A stretch of DNA of 64,000 nucleotides from NCBI RefSeq assembly GCF_016427555.1, contig NZ_JAELVS010000001.1, forward strand, positions 434,001 to 498,000. The letters are read 5' to 3'. Source of the DNA: Marinobacter litoralis. GTDB taxonomy: Bacteria > Pseudomonadota > Gammaproteobacteria > Pseudomonadales > Oleiphilaceae. The translations under genes were made by a program, and so were the position numbers. The notes under the pieces were generated by a model, which was not told the DNA's origin, ran no database searches, and was given only the letters and a program-made list of their open reading frames with translations. Positions within the stretch are counted from its first letter, which is position 1. Each line of letters opens with the position of its first letter. This document shows positions 8,492-16,768 of this stretch, in pieces.

Positions 8492-9918
8492 CCCAGCCTC
8501 CTGTTTTCGCGGTAGTCGGCCATCCGAACAAAGGCAAATCCAGCGTTGTCGCGACCCTGTCCCAGAACGATGCCATCGCCATTGCACTGGAACCCGGCAC
8601 TACCCGGGCGAGCCAGCGCTACCCGCTCACGGTGGATGGCCGGCAGCTTTATACGCTGACCGATACCCCCGGCTTTCAGCGCCCGAGGCGGGTATTGCAA
8701 TGGCTGCAAGCCCACAGCTTATCGGCATCGGACCACCCGGACACCGTCCGTGCCTTTGTACTTCAGCATAAAGGCGACGAGCGCTACGTAGACGAATGCG
8801 AATTGCTAACGCCCATCATCGAAGGCGCCGGCATTATTTACGTGGTCGATGGCTCGGTGCCTTACAGTGCCGAACACGAGGCCGAAATGACCATCCTGCG
8901 CTGGACCGGCCGGCCGAGCTTGGCGTTGATCAACAGCATCGGTGACGATGATTACAGCGATGTGTGGCAGGCGGCGCTTGGACAGTTCTTTCAAGTTGTA
9001 CGCAAATTCGACGCTGTTCGCGCCCCGTTCGAGCAACATTTAAGCCTGTTACGGACGTTTGGCCAATTGGAATCCGACTGGGAACAGCCACTGGAGGAAG
9101 CCACCCAACTGCTCGCCGAGCAGCGCCGCCAGCGCCAGCATCAGGCCGCCAACATGATCGCCCGGGCTCTGGAAGATCTGATGGGCTATCAGGAAAAACG
9201 CACACTGACTCTGGACCAGGTGGCCAGCACCAGCGAAGCCACGCTCGCAGACACATTGCGCGAGCGCTGGTACAAGCGCCAACGCCGGCGTGAGCAAACC
9301 CTGCGGATCGATATCGAGCACCTGTACCAGCACCAGCGCATTACCCGCCAGGAAGCGGAACTGGAATGGGCCAACCAGCACGATTTATTTTCCGAAGACA
9401 CCCGCCAACATTGGGCGGTCAGCAAGAAGTATCTGGCAACCGCCGGATTCGGGGCCGGGGCCATGGGTGGTGCCGGGATCGACGCGGTCACCTTTGGCTC
9501 GTCATTGGGCACCGGGGCGCTCGTAGGTGGCCTGATCGGCGCAGCGGGTAGTTATTTCTACGGCGATCGTTTGGTGCTGCCTGCCCTCAATATCGGCCCT
9601 CTGAAGAACGGACTGCAATCCGCCACCTTCGGCCCGGTTCAGGACAGCCAGTTTGGTTACGTCATTCTCGGCCGGGCCGTCGATCACTGGTGGCACATCA
9701 GCCACCGCAACCACGCCGGGCGCGACTTACTAACATTGGAGCCGGCCGATCAACATTGGCTGGAGCAACTCGATAAAACCAGCCGACGCGAGATTCAGCG
9801 CGCACTCGACCGATGCCGAAAACAACGTCCGTTCAGCCAGTCACAGCGGCAAAATCTGGCGCAAGCGATTGCTCAGGCCATGGCCGCTTATGACAACTGG
9901 CGGTTGAATCGCGGCTGA
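8488..9918 (+). CDS. GTPase with DUF3482 C-terminal domain
   Basis: A 476-residue Era/TrmE-like small-GTPase domain followed by DUF3482. The G1 motif is GHPNKGKSS near residue 12, the G3 motif DTPGF near residue 56, and EPGTTRAS supplies the switch-I threonine. The C-terminal half contains a glycine-rich hydrophobic stretch (GAGAMGGAGIDAVTFGSSLG) that could insert in or contact the membrane. It shares four bases with the upstream DUF2868 gene. The cellular role is unknown; GTP binding is strongly supported by motifs, while partner binding to the DUF2868 protein is an inference from coupling. Confidence 0.85.
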   Translation: MTQPPVFAVVGHPNKGKSSVVATLSQNDAIAIALEPGTTRASQRYPLTVDGRQLYTLTDTPGFQRPRRVLQWLQAHSLSASDHPDTVRAFVLQHKGDERYVDECELLTPIIEGAGIIYVVDGSVPYSAEHEAEMTILRWTGRPSLALINSIGDDDYSDVWQAALGQFFQVVRKFDAVRAPFEQHLSLLRTFGQLESDWEQPLEEATQLLAEQRRQRQHQAANMIARALEDLMGYQEKRTLTLDQVASTSEATLADTLRERWYKRQRRREQTLRIDIEHLYQHQRITRQEAELEWANQHDLFSEDTRQHWAVSKKYLATAGFGAGAMGGAGIDAVTFGSSLGTGALVGGLIGAAGSYFYGDRLVLPALNIGPLKNGLQSATFGPVQDSQFGYVILGRAVDHWWHISHRNHAGRDLLTLEPADQHWLEQLDKTSRREIQRALDRCRKQRPFSQSQRQNLAQAIAQAMAAYDNWRLNRG

Positions 9919-9968
9919 CGGGCATGTTTATACTGTAAGGCTATTCCATCACACAATGAGGAATGTGA

Positions 9969-10364
9969 ATGAAAATCGTACGAGTGCAAGACATTATTGG
10001 TACCGAGCGCGAAGTAACCGGCCCGGGCTGGACCAGCCGCCGCATGCTTCTGAAAAAAGATGGCATGGGTTTCTCTTTTCACGAAACCATCATCCCCGCC
10101 GGTGCCGAATTGAACCTGTGGTACAAGCATCACCTGGAAGCGGTTTACTGCGTAGCCGGTAACGGCACCATTACGGATAAAGCCACCGGTGAAACCCACG
10201 AGATCACCGACGGCACCTTGTACGCACTCGACCAGCACGACCAGCACACCCTGCGCGGTGGCACTGAAGATATGCGCTTAATTTGCGCCTTCAACCCGCC
10301 TGTGACCGGTCAGGAAGTTCACGACGAAGACGGTGCCTACCTGCCCGACACCAGCGAAGACTGA
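9969..10364 (+). CDS. ectC: L-ectoine synthase, solitary copy
   Basis: Cupin enzyme that cyclises N-gamma-acetyl-diaminobutyrate to the compatible solute ectoine. The 131-residue length is normal. By my count, Glu57, Tyr85 and His93 sit exactly where the iron ligands of characterised EctC proteins are placed, and Trp21, Trp51-Tyr52 and the HHLEAVYCV block are family-typical. The ectA and ectB genes that normally precede it are absent: it follows a DUF3482 GTPase by 50 bases and precedes an MFS gene by 10. It is therefore either a stand-alone copy using imported or separately made precursor, or a paralogue with a changed job. Confidence 0.9.
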   Translation: MKIVRVQDIIGTEREVTGPGWTSRRMLLKKDGMGFSFHETIIPAGAELNLWYKHHLEAVYCVAGNGTITDKATGETHEITDGTLYALDQHDQHTLRGGTEDMRLICAFNPPVTGQEVHDEDGAYLPDTSED

Positions 10365-10374
10365 TTCGCACGCC

Positions 10375-11559
10375 GTGGCAAACAATCTCGCCGCAAACAC
10401 ATCGCCATCGCCAGCCAAGCTGCTGCCGGTGGCGGTGTTGCTTTGGTTAGCCGGTGTTTACTTACGAATTCCTGTGCTGGTGGCGCCGCCGCTGGCACCG
10501 TTCATCAGTGACGAACTGGGCCTGACCCAGGCGCTCACCGGTGCACTGACCACCCTGCCGATCCTGATGCTCGCCATTGGCGCTATGCCCGGATCACTTG
10601 CCATATCCCGTATCGGCCCGCGCAACACTCTGGCGTTAGCCATGTTGATCATGGTGATTGGGTCCGCCGGCCGGGGCCTGGTACCGGATACCCTGACGCT
10701 GATGATCGCCAGTGCCATCATGGGGTTGGGTGTCGCCATGATGCAGCCCGCCTTACCGGCATTGTTGCCCCGTTGGCTTGAGCCGCATCATCTGGCCATC
10801 GGCTCGGCGATTTATATGAATGGCATGCTGATGGGCGAGTTTATCGGGGCCGGTATCACGCTGCCGGTACTGATGCCTTTACTCGAAAACAGCTGGCGCG
10901 CCACTCTGCTGGCCTGGTCGTTACCGGCGCTATTGGTCGCCGCCGCGCTGTTCCTTCCCAAGCGAGATCTGGCTCGCCCTGTCCGCAAAACCGCCTGGCT
11001 TCCGGACTGGAAAAACCCGCTGACGCTACGATTGGGTTTGTTGCTGGGGTTATCCGGCTCGTCCTTCTTCGGGTTGAACGCCTATATGGGCAACCTGCTG
11101 GAACAGCAAGGCAACTTCGACCTGCTCCCGGATGCCTTGTTCTGGTACAACTTTGCCCAGGTGTTCGCGTCTCTGGTCATGCTGAAAATGGCGCGCCGCT
11201 GGGTAGGGATTCGCAGCTTGATTATCATCATGGGCGTTCTGAGCATCAGCGGCACCCTCGGCGCACTTCTGCTTTCGGGCTGGGCATCGATCCTAAGCGC
11301 CACCTTTATGAGCTTTTTTGCGGGTATCTTGCTGATTCTTATGGTGGCCTTGCCACCTTTGCTGGTGTCGTCTGAAGAAACCGGGCGGCTCTCGGCGGGC
11401 ACGTTTCTGGTCGGTTACACGCTGGCATTCTCTGTGCCCATGCTGGGCGGGGTTCTGGCGGACTGGACGGGGGATATTCGTCACGCAATTTGGGTGATTA
11501 TCGCCTACGGTGTGCTGGTGCTGCCCATCGCCTTCCGGTTACAGCTGAACCGTCACTGA
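10375..11559 (+). CDS. MFS transporter, CynX/NimT-like
   Basis: A 12-helix major facilitator of about 394 residues. The opening segment LYLRIPVLVAPPLAPFISD-like (seen as VYLRIPVLVAPPLAPF) and the spacing of the helices match the CynX/NimT group, which includes a cyanate exporter-like protein and 2-nitroimidazole transporters. There is no ATG; the GTG ten bases after the ectC stop was chosen, and an earlier GTG would overlap ectC by 32 bases. Tight linkage with ectC raises the possibility that it moves ectoine, a precursor or an amine, but the family does not predict that. Confidence 0.75.
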   Translation: MANNLAANTSPSPAKLLPVAVLLWLAGVYLRIPVLVAPPLAPFISDELGLTQALTGALTTLPILMLAIGAMPGSLAISRIGPRNTLALAMLIMVIGSAGRGLVPDTLTLMIASAIMGLGVAMMQPALPALLPRWLEPHHLAIGSAIYMNGMLMGEFIGAGITLPVLMPLLENSWRATLLAWSLPALLVAAALFLPKRDLARPVRKTAWLPDWKNPLTLRLGLLLGLSGSSFFGLNAYMGNLLEQQGNFDLLPDALFWYNFAQVFASLVMLKMARRWVGIRSLIIIMGVLSISGTLGALLLSGWASILSATFMSFFAGILLILMVALPPLLVSSEETGRLSAGTFLVGYTLAFSVPMLGGVLADWTGDIRHAIWVIIAYGVLVLPIAFRLQLNRH

Positions 11560-11625
11560 TTCCTGATGGTACCGCCTGAGCCGAGGTCGCCGTAACAGCG
11601 AACCCCGGCCAGACAGCCACATTGT

Positions 11626-12801
11626 TTAGATGTAGTAATCCTTCAACGGAGGAAATCCGTTGAATTCTACTGCACTGTAAGTGGTGGTGTAGGCACCTGT
11701 GGACAACCAATACATCCGGTCGCCGATTGCCAGATTTAACGGCAACGGGTACTTATGATGCTCGTACATAATGTCGGCACTGTCGCACGTTGGCCCGGCA
11801 ATCACACAGTCTTCACCCACGCCGTCCTTTTCTGTCCAGATCGGGAACTTGATGGCTTCATCCAGTGTTTCGATTAACCCCGAAAACTTACCCACATCGG
11901 TAAACACCCATCGGTGCAGCGCCGTGCGCGATTTCCGGGAAATCAAAACCACTTCACTCACCAACACACCGGCATTGGAAATCAATGACCGGCCCGGCTC
12001 AATAATGATCTCCGGCAGTTCCGCCCCGAAGTCTTCTTCCAGGAACCGAGCAATTTCCCGGGCATACACACTCAGCTCGTTGGTACGGCTGATGTAGTTA
12101 GCCGGAAAACCACCGCCCATATTGATCATTTTCAGCTCAATGCCGTCTTCTTCCTTCAGGCGCTCAAAGATGACCTTCACCTTGTTCAGCGCCGCGTCCC
12201 AGGCACCAATTTCGCGCTGCTGGGAACCCACGTGGAACGACACACCGTAGGGCACCAAGCCCAGTTCCCGAGCCAGAATCAACAGGTCCATGGCCATGTC
12301 GGTCTGGCAACCGAACTTGCGGGACAAAGGCCAGTCTGCGGTGAGCGTACCTTCCGTCAGAATGCGCACGTACACCTTCGAGCCGGGCGCGGCTTTGGCA
12401 ATGTTGCGCAGGTCCGCCTCGGAATCCGTGGCAAACAAGCGCACACCTTTTTCGTAAAAGGCCCGCACGTCTTTGGCCTTTTTGATCGTGTTGCCGTAAC
12501 TGATGCGATCGCCGGTAACCCCCAACGCCATCACTTTTTCCAGCTCATACACCGATGCGATATCAAAGTTGGCGCCTTTGTCCCTCAGCATGGTCAAAAT
12601 CTGGGGGGCCGGGTTAGCCTTTACCGCGTAGTACACCTTGGCATACGGAAATCCTTCCACCAACTCGTCGTACTGGCGATCAATAGTGGCGGTATCAATC
12701 ACCACAAAGGGCGTTTCCTTGGTATCTGAAAATGCTTTGATACGCTGAAAGGTGTCGGTATCGTAGTAATCCGCAATAGTTGCGTTGGCTGCGTCGATCA
12801 T
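11626..12801 (-). CDS. speC: Type III PLP-dependent ornithine/lysine decarboxylase
   Basis: Makes putrescine (or cadaverine) from ornithine (or lysine). This is the eukaryote-like alanine-racemase fold rather than the large biodegradative type. In 391 residues it shows the PLP-lysine motif YYAVKANP, HVGSQ, the phosphate-binding MGGGFPANY, EPGRS, and the active-site GPTCDSADIMY. The C-terminus ends in a YSAVEFNGF-type motif. The start MIDAANATI follows GGAGGG by a slightly long spacing. The frame stays open 23 codons further upstream, but that stretch runs through a terminator-like hairpin and is unlikely to be protein. Ornithine versus lysine preference cannot be settled by eye. Confidence 0.88.
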   Translation of the reverse strand: MIDAANATIADYYDTDTFQRIKAFSDTKETPFVVIDTATIDRQYDELVEGFPYAKVYYAVKANPAPQILTMLRDKGANFDIASVYELEKVMALGVTGDRISYGNTIKKAKDVRAFYEKGVRLFATDSEADLRNIAKAAPGSKVYVRILTEGTLTADWPLSRKFGCQTDMAMDLLILARELGLVPYGVSFHVGSQQREIGAWDAALNKVKVIFERLKEEDGIELKMINMGGGFPANYISRTNELSVYAREIARFLEEDFGAELPEIIIEPGRSLISNAGVLVSEVVLISRKSRTALHRWVFTDVGKFSGLIETLDEAIKFPIWTEKDGVGEDCVIAGPTCDSADIMYEHHKYPLPLNLAIGDRMYWLSTGAYTTTYSAVEFNGFPPLKDYYI

Positions 12802-12835
12802 CAGTGGTGCATCCCTCCATAGGGAAAGCAGACCT

Positions 12836-12868
12836 AAAAAAAGGCACCGCAGCATGGCTGCAGCACCC
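12836..12868 (-). terminator. Intrinsic terminator or attenuator in speC leader
   Basis: On the minus strand a ten-pair stem (GGTGCTGCAG / CTGCGGTGCC, with some G-U pairs) around a CCATG loop is followed by seven U residues. It lies only about 35 bases before the speC start, too close for a separate promoter to fit downstream. Transcripts reaching speC must therefore pass it. It may end the ATP-grasp transcript, or act as an attenuator for speC. Confidence 0.6.
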
Positions 12869-12984
12869 ATAGAATTTCGCGATCATCAGGTTTTTCTTTG
12901 ACCACCGCAAATGCGCATATATACCCACAAACCAAGTGCAAAAAAACCATGCGCAAAACGGATTTTTAGACTACCGATTCACGC

Positions 12985-13803
12985 CTACACGGCCACCGGC
13001 CACAATGGCGGCGGCTCTGTCGGTCCTTCCGGATTTTCGGCGCTGTGCTGGGCCTTTAAGTAGTCCAGAATAGCCCCATTGAGATCGCTGCCTTTCGCCA
13101 AGCCCTTGTTACCGAATAGACGATTGAACTCAAGCACATAGGGGTAACCTTCCACGACCGCAATATCAAAGCCGGCGTGGTTTACGCCCAGCGTTCGCGC
13201 CAGACGCAGCGCGAGGTCGGTGACCACCGAAGGCACTTCCCGGGTATCGATCTGCCCGCCTTTCGCTACGTTGTTGAAGAAGCCCTGTGCTGCCTGCGTG
13301 CGCCAATAGGCGGCCACAACCCGGTCACCCACAACCACCACTCGCGCATCCCGGTCAATCGGCAGGTACTCCTGCACGTACAACACGTCGGTACAATCAC
13401 AATAACGCTGCCAGTCCTCCCGGGACTCAATCAGCCATACACCGTCACCCATGCTGGACTTCGGCAGCTTGGCAACAAAGGGTAGAGGCATGGCGTTCCA
13501 AAGTGCCTCCCGCTCCTGCGGGCCATTGGCCTCGATGCGTGTCCAAGGCGTGTGCTCGGGGGCGACGGTTTGAAAGGCCCGGGTCATTTCGATCTTGTCG
13601 TGGCCAATTCGGTAACTGGCGACACTGGGAAATACTCGGCATTTCAATCCGTGTACCAGTGCGTTCAGTTGCCAGTATTCAGGGAAGAGCACCCAATCCG
13701 CTTCCTTCAACAAATCCTTGTGACGCTGGAAATGCTCAGGCTTGAGGACCGTGGTATCGGGGAACCCGAGGGTACGAAAGACGTTAAAAGACACGAGTTG
13801 CAT
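12985..13803 (-). CDS. ATP-grasp protein, RimK-like
   Basis: About 272 residues with an ATP-grasp ligase layout: an N-terminal pre-domain (MQLVSFNVFRTLGFPD), ATP-binding stretch FVAKLPKSSMGDGVWLI, the hinge YVQEYLPI, and the magnesium-binding end of the domain in VLEFNRLFGNKG. Proteins of this type join a carboxylate to an amine or amino acid, as RimK and glutathione synthetase do. The specific substrate is unknown. Starts 11 and 24 codons upstream are possible; none has a good ribosome-binding site, and MQLVSF was chosen from similarity to the expected domain start. It lies upstream of speC on the same strand, which hints weakly at an amine or polyamine conjugate. Confidence 0.7.
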   Translation of the reverse strand: MQLVSFNVFRTLGFPDTTVLKPEHFQRHKDLLKEADWVLFPEYWQLNALVHGLKCRVFPSVASYRIGHDKIEMTRAFQTVAPEHTPWTRIEANGPQEREALWNAMPLPFVAKLPKSSMGDGVWLIESREDWQRYCDCTDVLYVQEYLPIDRDARVVVVGDRVVAAYWRTQAAQGFFNNVAKGGQIDTREVPSVVTDLALRLARTLGVNHAGFDIAVVEGYPYVLEFNRLFGNKGLAKGSDLNGAILDYLKAQHSAENPEGPTEPPPLWPVAV

Positions 13804-13976
13804 GTGTGGCCGCCGAACGGATGAAATTGCCGGCATTTTAATCAGCTTTGAGCAACTGACAAGCGTTTTTTTCATGCGAAATTCGGGCTTTTTTCACGCC
13901 CGCACGTTGGGCCTAAGCAGCGCACTCCGTTAGTGCGCATCGTCGCATTACGGGCCAGTGATCAAAGGCACAAAGG

Positions 13977-16451
13977 TTACTTGGTCGGGCGCTTTTTCGT
14001 GCCCTGTTGCGCTTGCGCAGTCAGCGGGTCTTCCGGCCAAGGGTGCTTGGGATATCGGCCACGGGTGTCCTTGCGAACCTCCGGGTAGGCGTTCTTCCAG
14101 AAGCTGGCCAAATCGGCGGTGACCGCCAGCGGCCTCTGAGCCGGGGACAATAAGTGGATGACCACTGGAACGCGGCCCCCTGCGACTTTCGGGGTTTCGG
14201 TCCAACCGAACAAGGCCTGCAATTTGGCTGCCAGCACGGGGCCGTTTTCAGCGCTGTAATCCAGGGTGACATTCTGGCCAGTGGGTATCGTCAGAGCACG
14301 GGGAGCAAGTTCTTCCAAGCGCTGCTGTTGTGGATAATCGAGCAGGGTATTCAGTGCCTGAACCAGATTGAGGCCGGCCAGGTCGGCCCATCGCTTCATG
14401 CCCGACAAATAGGGCGCCAACCAATCTTCCAGTGATTCCAGCAAAGCACTGTCGCAGACCTCCGGCCAATCATCGGGGAACTGATGGCGCAGCATCCGAA
14501 CCCGTGCACACCACTGTTGGGCAGCCGGTGTCCAGGGCAAGCTATCCAGCCCCTTGCGCCGAACGGCATCCAGCAAGCCTTGCTGCAGTAACTCCGGCGC
14601 CACCTGTGCCAGCGCTTGCTCAGCGAGCACCAACGAACCCAGCTTGCGAACCTTGCGCGCCACAACAGTGCCCCGTTTGTCGTCCCAGAGGGCTTCTTCG
14701 CGGTCTTCGATATGGGCCGCGAGATCCTGCTCCAGATCCGACAAATCTACCGGTGCCGCCAAATACATGGTCGCTTCCCGGGCTTTGCCGTCCAAGTCCG
14801 CCGCAACTAGCCACTCCTGCCGCGCCAGAGCATCGTCTTCCCTCAACACCGCGCCCTTGCCGTTACTGAGTTGGTAGCGGGGTGTGCTTCCGGGCCGACG
14901 GCGGGCAATGCGGTCGGGGTAGGCTTGGGCCAACACCCGGCCCACTTCGGTTTCGGTGGGCAGCTCTGCCGAAGCTTCGTCTCGGCACAGGCGCTTGGCC
15001 GCCTGTTTCACCGCTTTTAAACGGGCCACATCTATGCCGCGATGGCCGCGCTCACCACGTAACACCCGAATGCGTTCATGCAAATCAGCACCGGAGCCCG
15101 GCCCAAGCAAATCCCGCTCTTCCAGCAAAGCGGCCAACTCCGCCGCCAGTTGCCCCAGCCCCAAAGTGCGCCCTTTGATCACCATGTGCGCCAAGCGCGG
15201 ATGCATGCCCAGCCCCCGCGCAGCCTTGCCGTGATCGGTAATAGCACCTTCGGCATCCAGCAAATCCAGCCACTGCAACAACGCAACCGCCTGCTGCCAG
15301 TGCGCATGCGGTGGTGCGTCGATCCACACCACCTGCTCGGGCGATCGGGCGCCCCACTGGGCCAGTTCCAGCACCAGCGGGGCCAAGTCAGCTTCTTGAA
15401 TCTCCGGCGGGGTAAAATCCGCCAGACCGAACTGTTCGGATTCGCTCCACAGCCGGTAGCACACACCGGGCTCAACACGACCGGCCCGGCCTTTTCTCTG
15501 TTCCGCAGAAGCTTTGGATACTCGGCCCGTGACTAAGCGTGTCATGCCGCTGTTCGGATTAAAAACCGCCCGGCGTTGCTGGCCGGCATCAATCACCACC
15601 CGCACGCCTTCTATGGTCAGGCTGGTTTCGGCAATGGCGGTGGCCAGCACAACCTTTCGCGAACCCTCGGGAGCCGGCGATATGGCGCGGTCCTGTTCCT
15701 CGGATTTCAAATTGCCATAGAGCGGGGCGAGTATGACATTATCAGGTAATTGCCCCTGTAGCTGCTGTGCAGCCCGCCGAATTTCCCCGGCTCCCGGCAA
15801 AAACACCAGCACCGAACCGGGTTGGTCGGCCAAGGCTTCGTGCACCACCGCCACCACCTGATCCAGCATCCGGCCATTGCGGGCCAGTGGCCGATACATC
15901 ACCTCCACCGGAAACACCCGGCCTTCACTGCTGATCACCGGCACATCACCCAGCACTTTGGCAATCGGCGCGGTATCCAGCGTTGCCGACATCACCAGTA
16001 TCCGAAGATCCTCCCGCAACGCCTGCTGGATTTCCCGCACCAATGCCAAACCCAGATCGGCTTGTAGGGAACGCTCGTGGAATTCATCGAACAGCACAGC
16101 GGCGTAGTCTTCCAGCATGGGGTCGTTCTGAATCAGGCGCGTCAGAATGCCTTCGGTGACCACTTCAATCTTGGTGTTCCCAGAAACCTTGGTATCCAGC
16201 CGGGTCCGGTAGCCGACCGTTTGCCCCGGGGCCTCTCCCAACTGTTTCGCCATAAACCGCGCCGCCGATCTGGCCGCCAGCCGTCGGGGTTCCAGCATCA
16301 GGATTTTCCGGTCATCCCGCCATTCGGCTTCCAGCAACGCCAAGGGCACTCGGGTGGTTTTACCGGCTCCCGGGGGGGCTTGTAGCAAGGCTGTGGTGCT
16401 TTGGTTCAGGGATTGGGTTAGCTCTGGGAGTATGGCTTCTATTGGGAGCAT
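13977..16451 (-). CDS. hrpB: ATP-dependent helicase HrpB
   Basis: DEAH/RHA-family RNA helicase-like protein of 824 residues. Walker A is PGAGKTTRV near residue 27, motif II is DEFHERS, motif III is SATLDT, and motif VI is QRKGRAGR. The helicase core is followed by the winged-helix/ratchet region and the HrpB-specific C-terminal domain (GRYPKHPWPEDPL). The length is normal. Family members are common in proteobacteria; the biological role of HrpB remains poorly defined. It stands alone, with a long inverted repeat just upstream of its start. Confidence 0.93.
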   Translation of the reverse strand: MLPIEAILPELTQSLNQSTTALLQAPPGAGKTTRVPLALLEAEWRDDRKILMLEPRRLAARSAARFMAKQLGEAPGQTVGYRTRLDTKVSGNTKIEVVTEGILTRLIQNDPMLEDYAAVLFDEFHERSLQADLGLALVREIQQALREDLRILVMSATLDTAPIAKVLGDVPVISSEGRVFPVEVMYRPLARNGRMLDQVVAVVHEALADQPGSVLVFLPGAGEIRRAAQQLQGQLPDNVILAPLYGNLKSEEQDRAISPAPEGSRKVVLATAIAETSLTIEGVRVVIDAGQQRRAVFNPNSGMTRLVTGRVSKASAEQRKGRAGRVEPGVCYRLWSESEQFGLADFTPPEIQEADLAPLVLELAQWGARSPEQVVWIDAPPHAHWQQAVALLQWLDLLDAEGAITDHGKAARGLGMHPRLAHMVIKGRTLGLGQLAAELAALLEERDLLGPGSGADLHERIRVLRGERGHRGIDVARLKAVKQAAKRLCRDEASAELPTETEVGRVLAQAYPDRIARRRPGSTPRYQLSNGKGAVLREDDALARQEWLVAADLDGKAREATMYLAAPVDLSDLEQDLAAHIEDREEALWDDKRGTVVARKVRKLGSLVLAEQALAQVAPELLQQGLLDAVRRKGLDSLPWTPAAQQWCARVRMLRHQFPDDWPEVCDSALLESLEDWLAPYLSGMKRWADLAGLNLVQALNTLLDYPQQQRLEELAPRALTIPTGQNVTLDYSAENGPVLAAKLQALFGWTETPKVAGGRVPVVIHLLSPAQRPLAVTADLASFWKNAYPEVRKDTRGRYPKHPWPEDPLTAQAQQGTKKRPTK

Positions 16452-16493
16452 GGGGGGTTGTTGGGTTTAGCCTTCTTGGTTTGGGGGTGGCGC

Positions 16494-16576
16494 GGGAGGG
16501 GTTTTGAATTTTGGGCCGAAAAAGAACTCGCTTCGCTCAGACACCTTTGTTCGACCCAAAATTCAAAACCCCTCCC
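16494..16576. repeat. Long intergenic inverted repeat A
   Basis: Two 27-base arms (16494-16520 and 16550-16576) are complementary except for one position, around a 29-base loop containing CTCGCTTCGCTC. The left arm begins GGGAGGGGTTTTG. It fills most of the first half of the 317-base gap between hrpB and the MFS gene. The remaining 190 bases (16577-16768) hold nothing I can recognise. There is no U-tract suited to a simple terminator. Two other long inverted repeats of similar design occur in this window. Confidence 0.85.
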
Positions 16577-16768
16577 ACACCCTGCGTAATAATACAATAT
16601 GTCCGAAGGTTACCATGGTCGGGCTATGGTTTAGTGGGCGAAGTCGGAATCCATAATCAGACTACCGCCTCTCTTTATCGGTGCCGCCCAACTAATCAAA
16701 AAATCTTTATCTGTGACCCGAGAAACCACCCCGATCAATCCCCCACAACCAAAAGTCTCGGGCCAGAC

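Noticed and set aside
12695..12928. 77-codon frame crossing the speC start on the same strand
   Set aside because: It overlaps speC out of frame, crosses a terminator-like hairpin and has no family resemblance. It was considered only as a possible leader peptide.
13860..13910. CGGGC-TTTTTTCAC-GCCCG inverted repeat before the ATP-grasp gene
   Set aside because: A stem of five pairs with a nine-base loop and no following U-tract is within chance for this composition.
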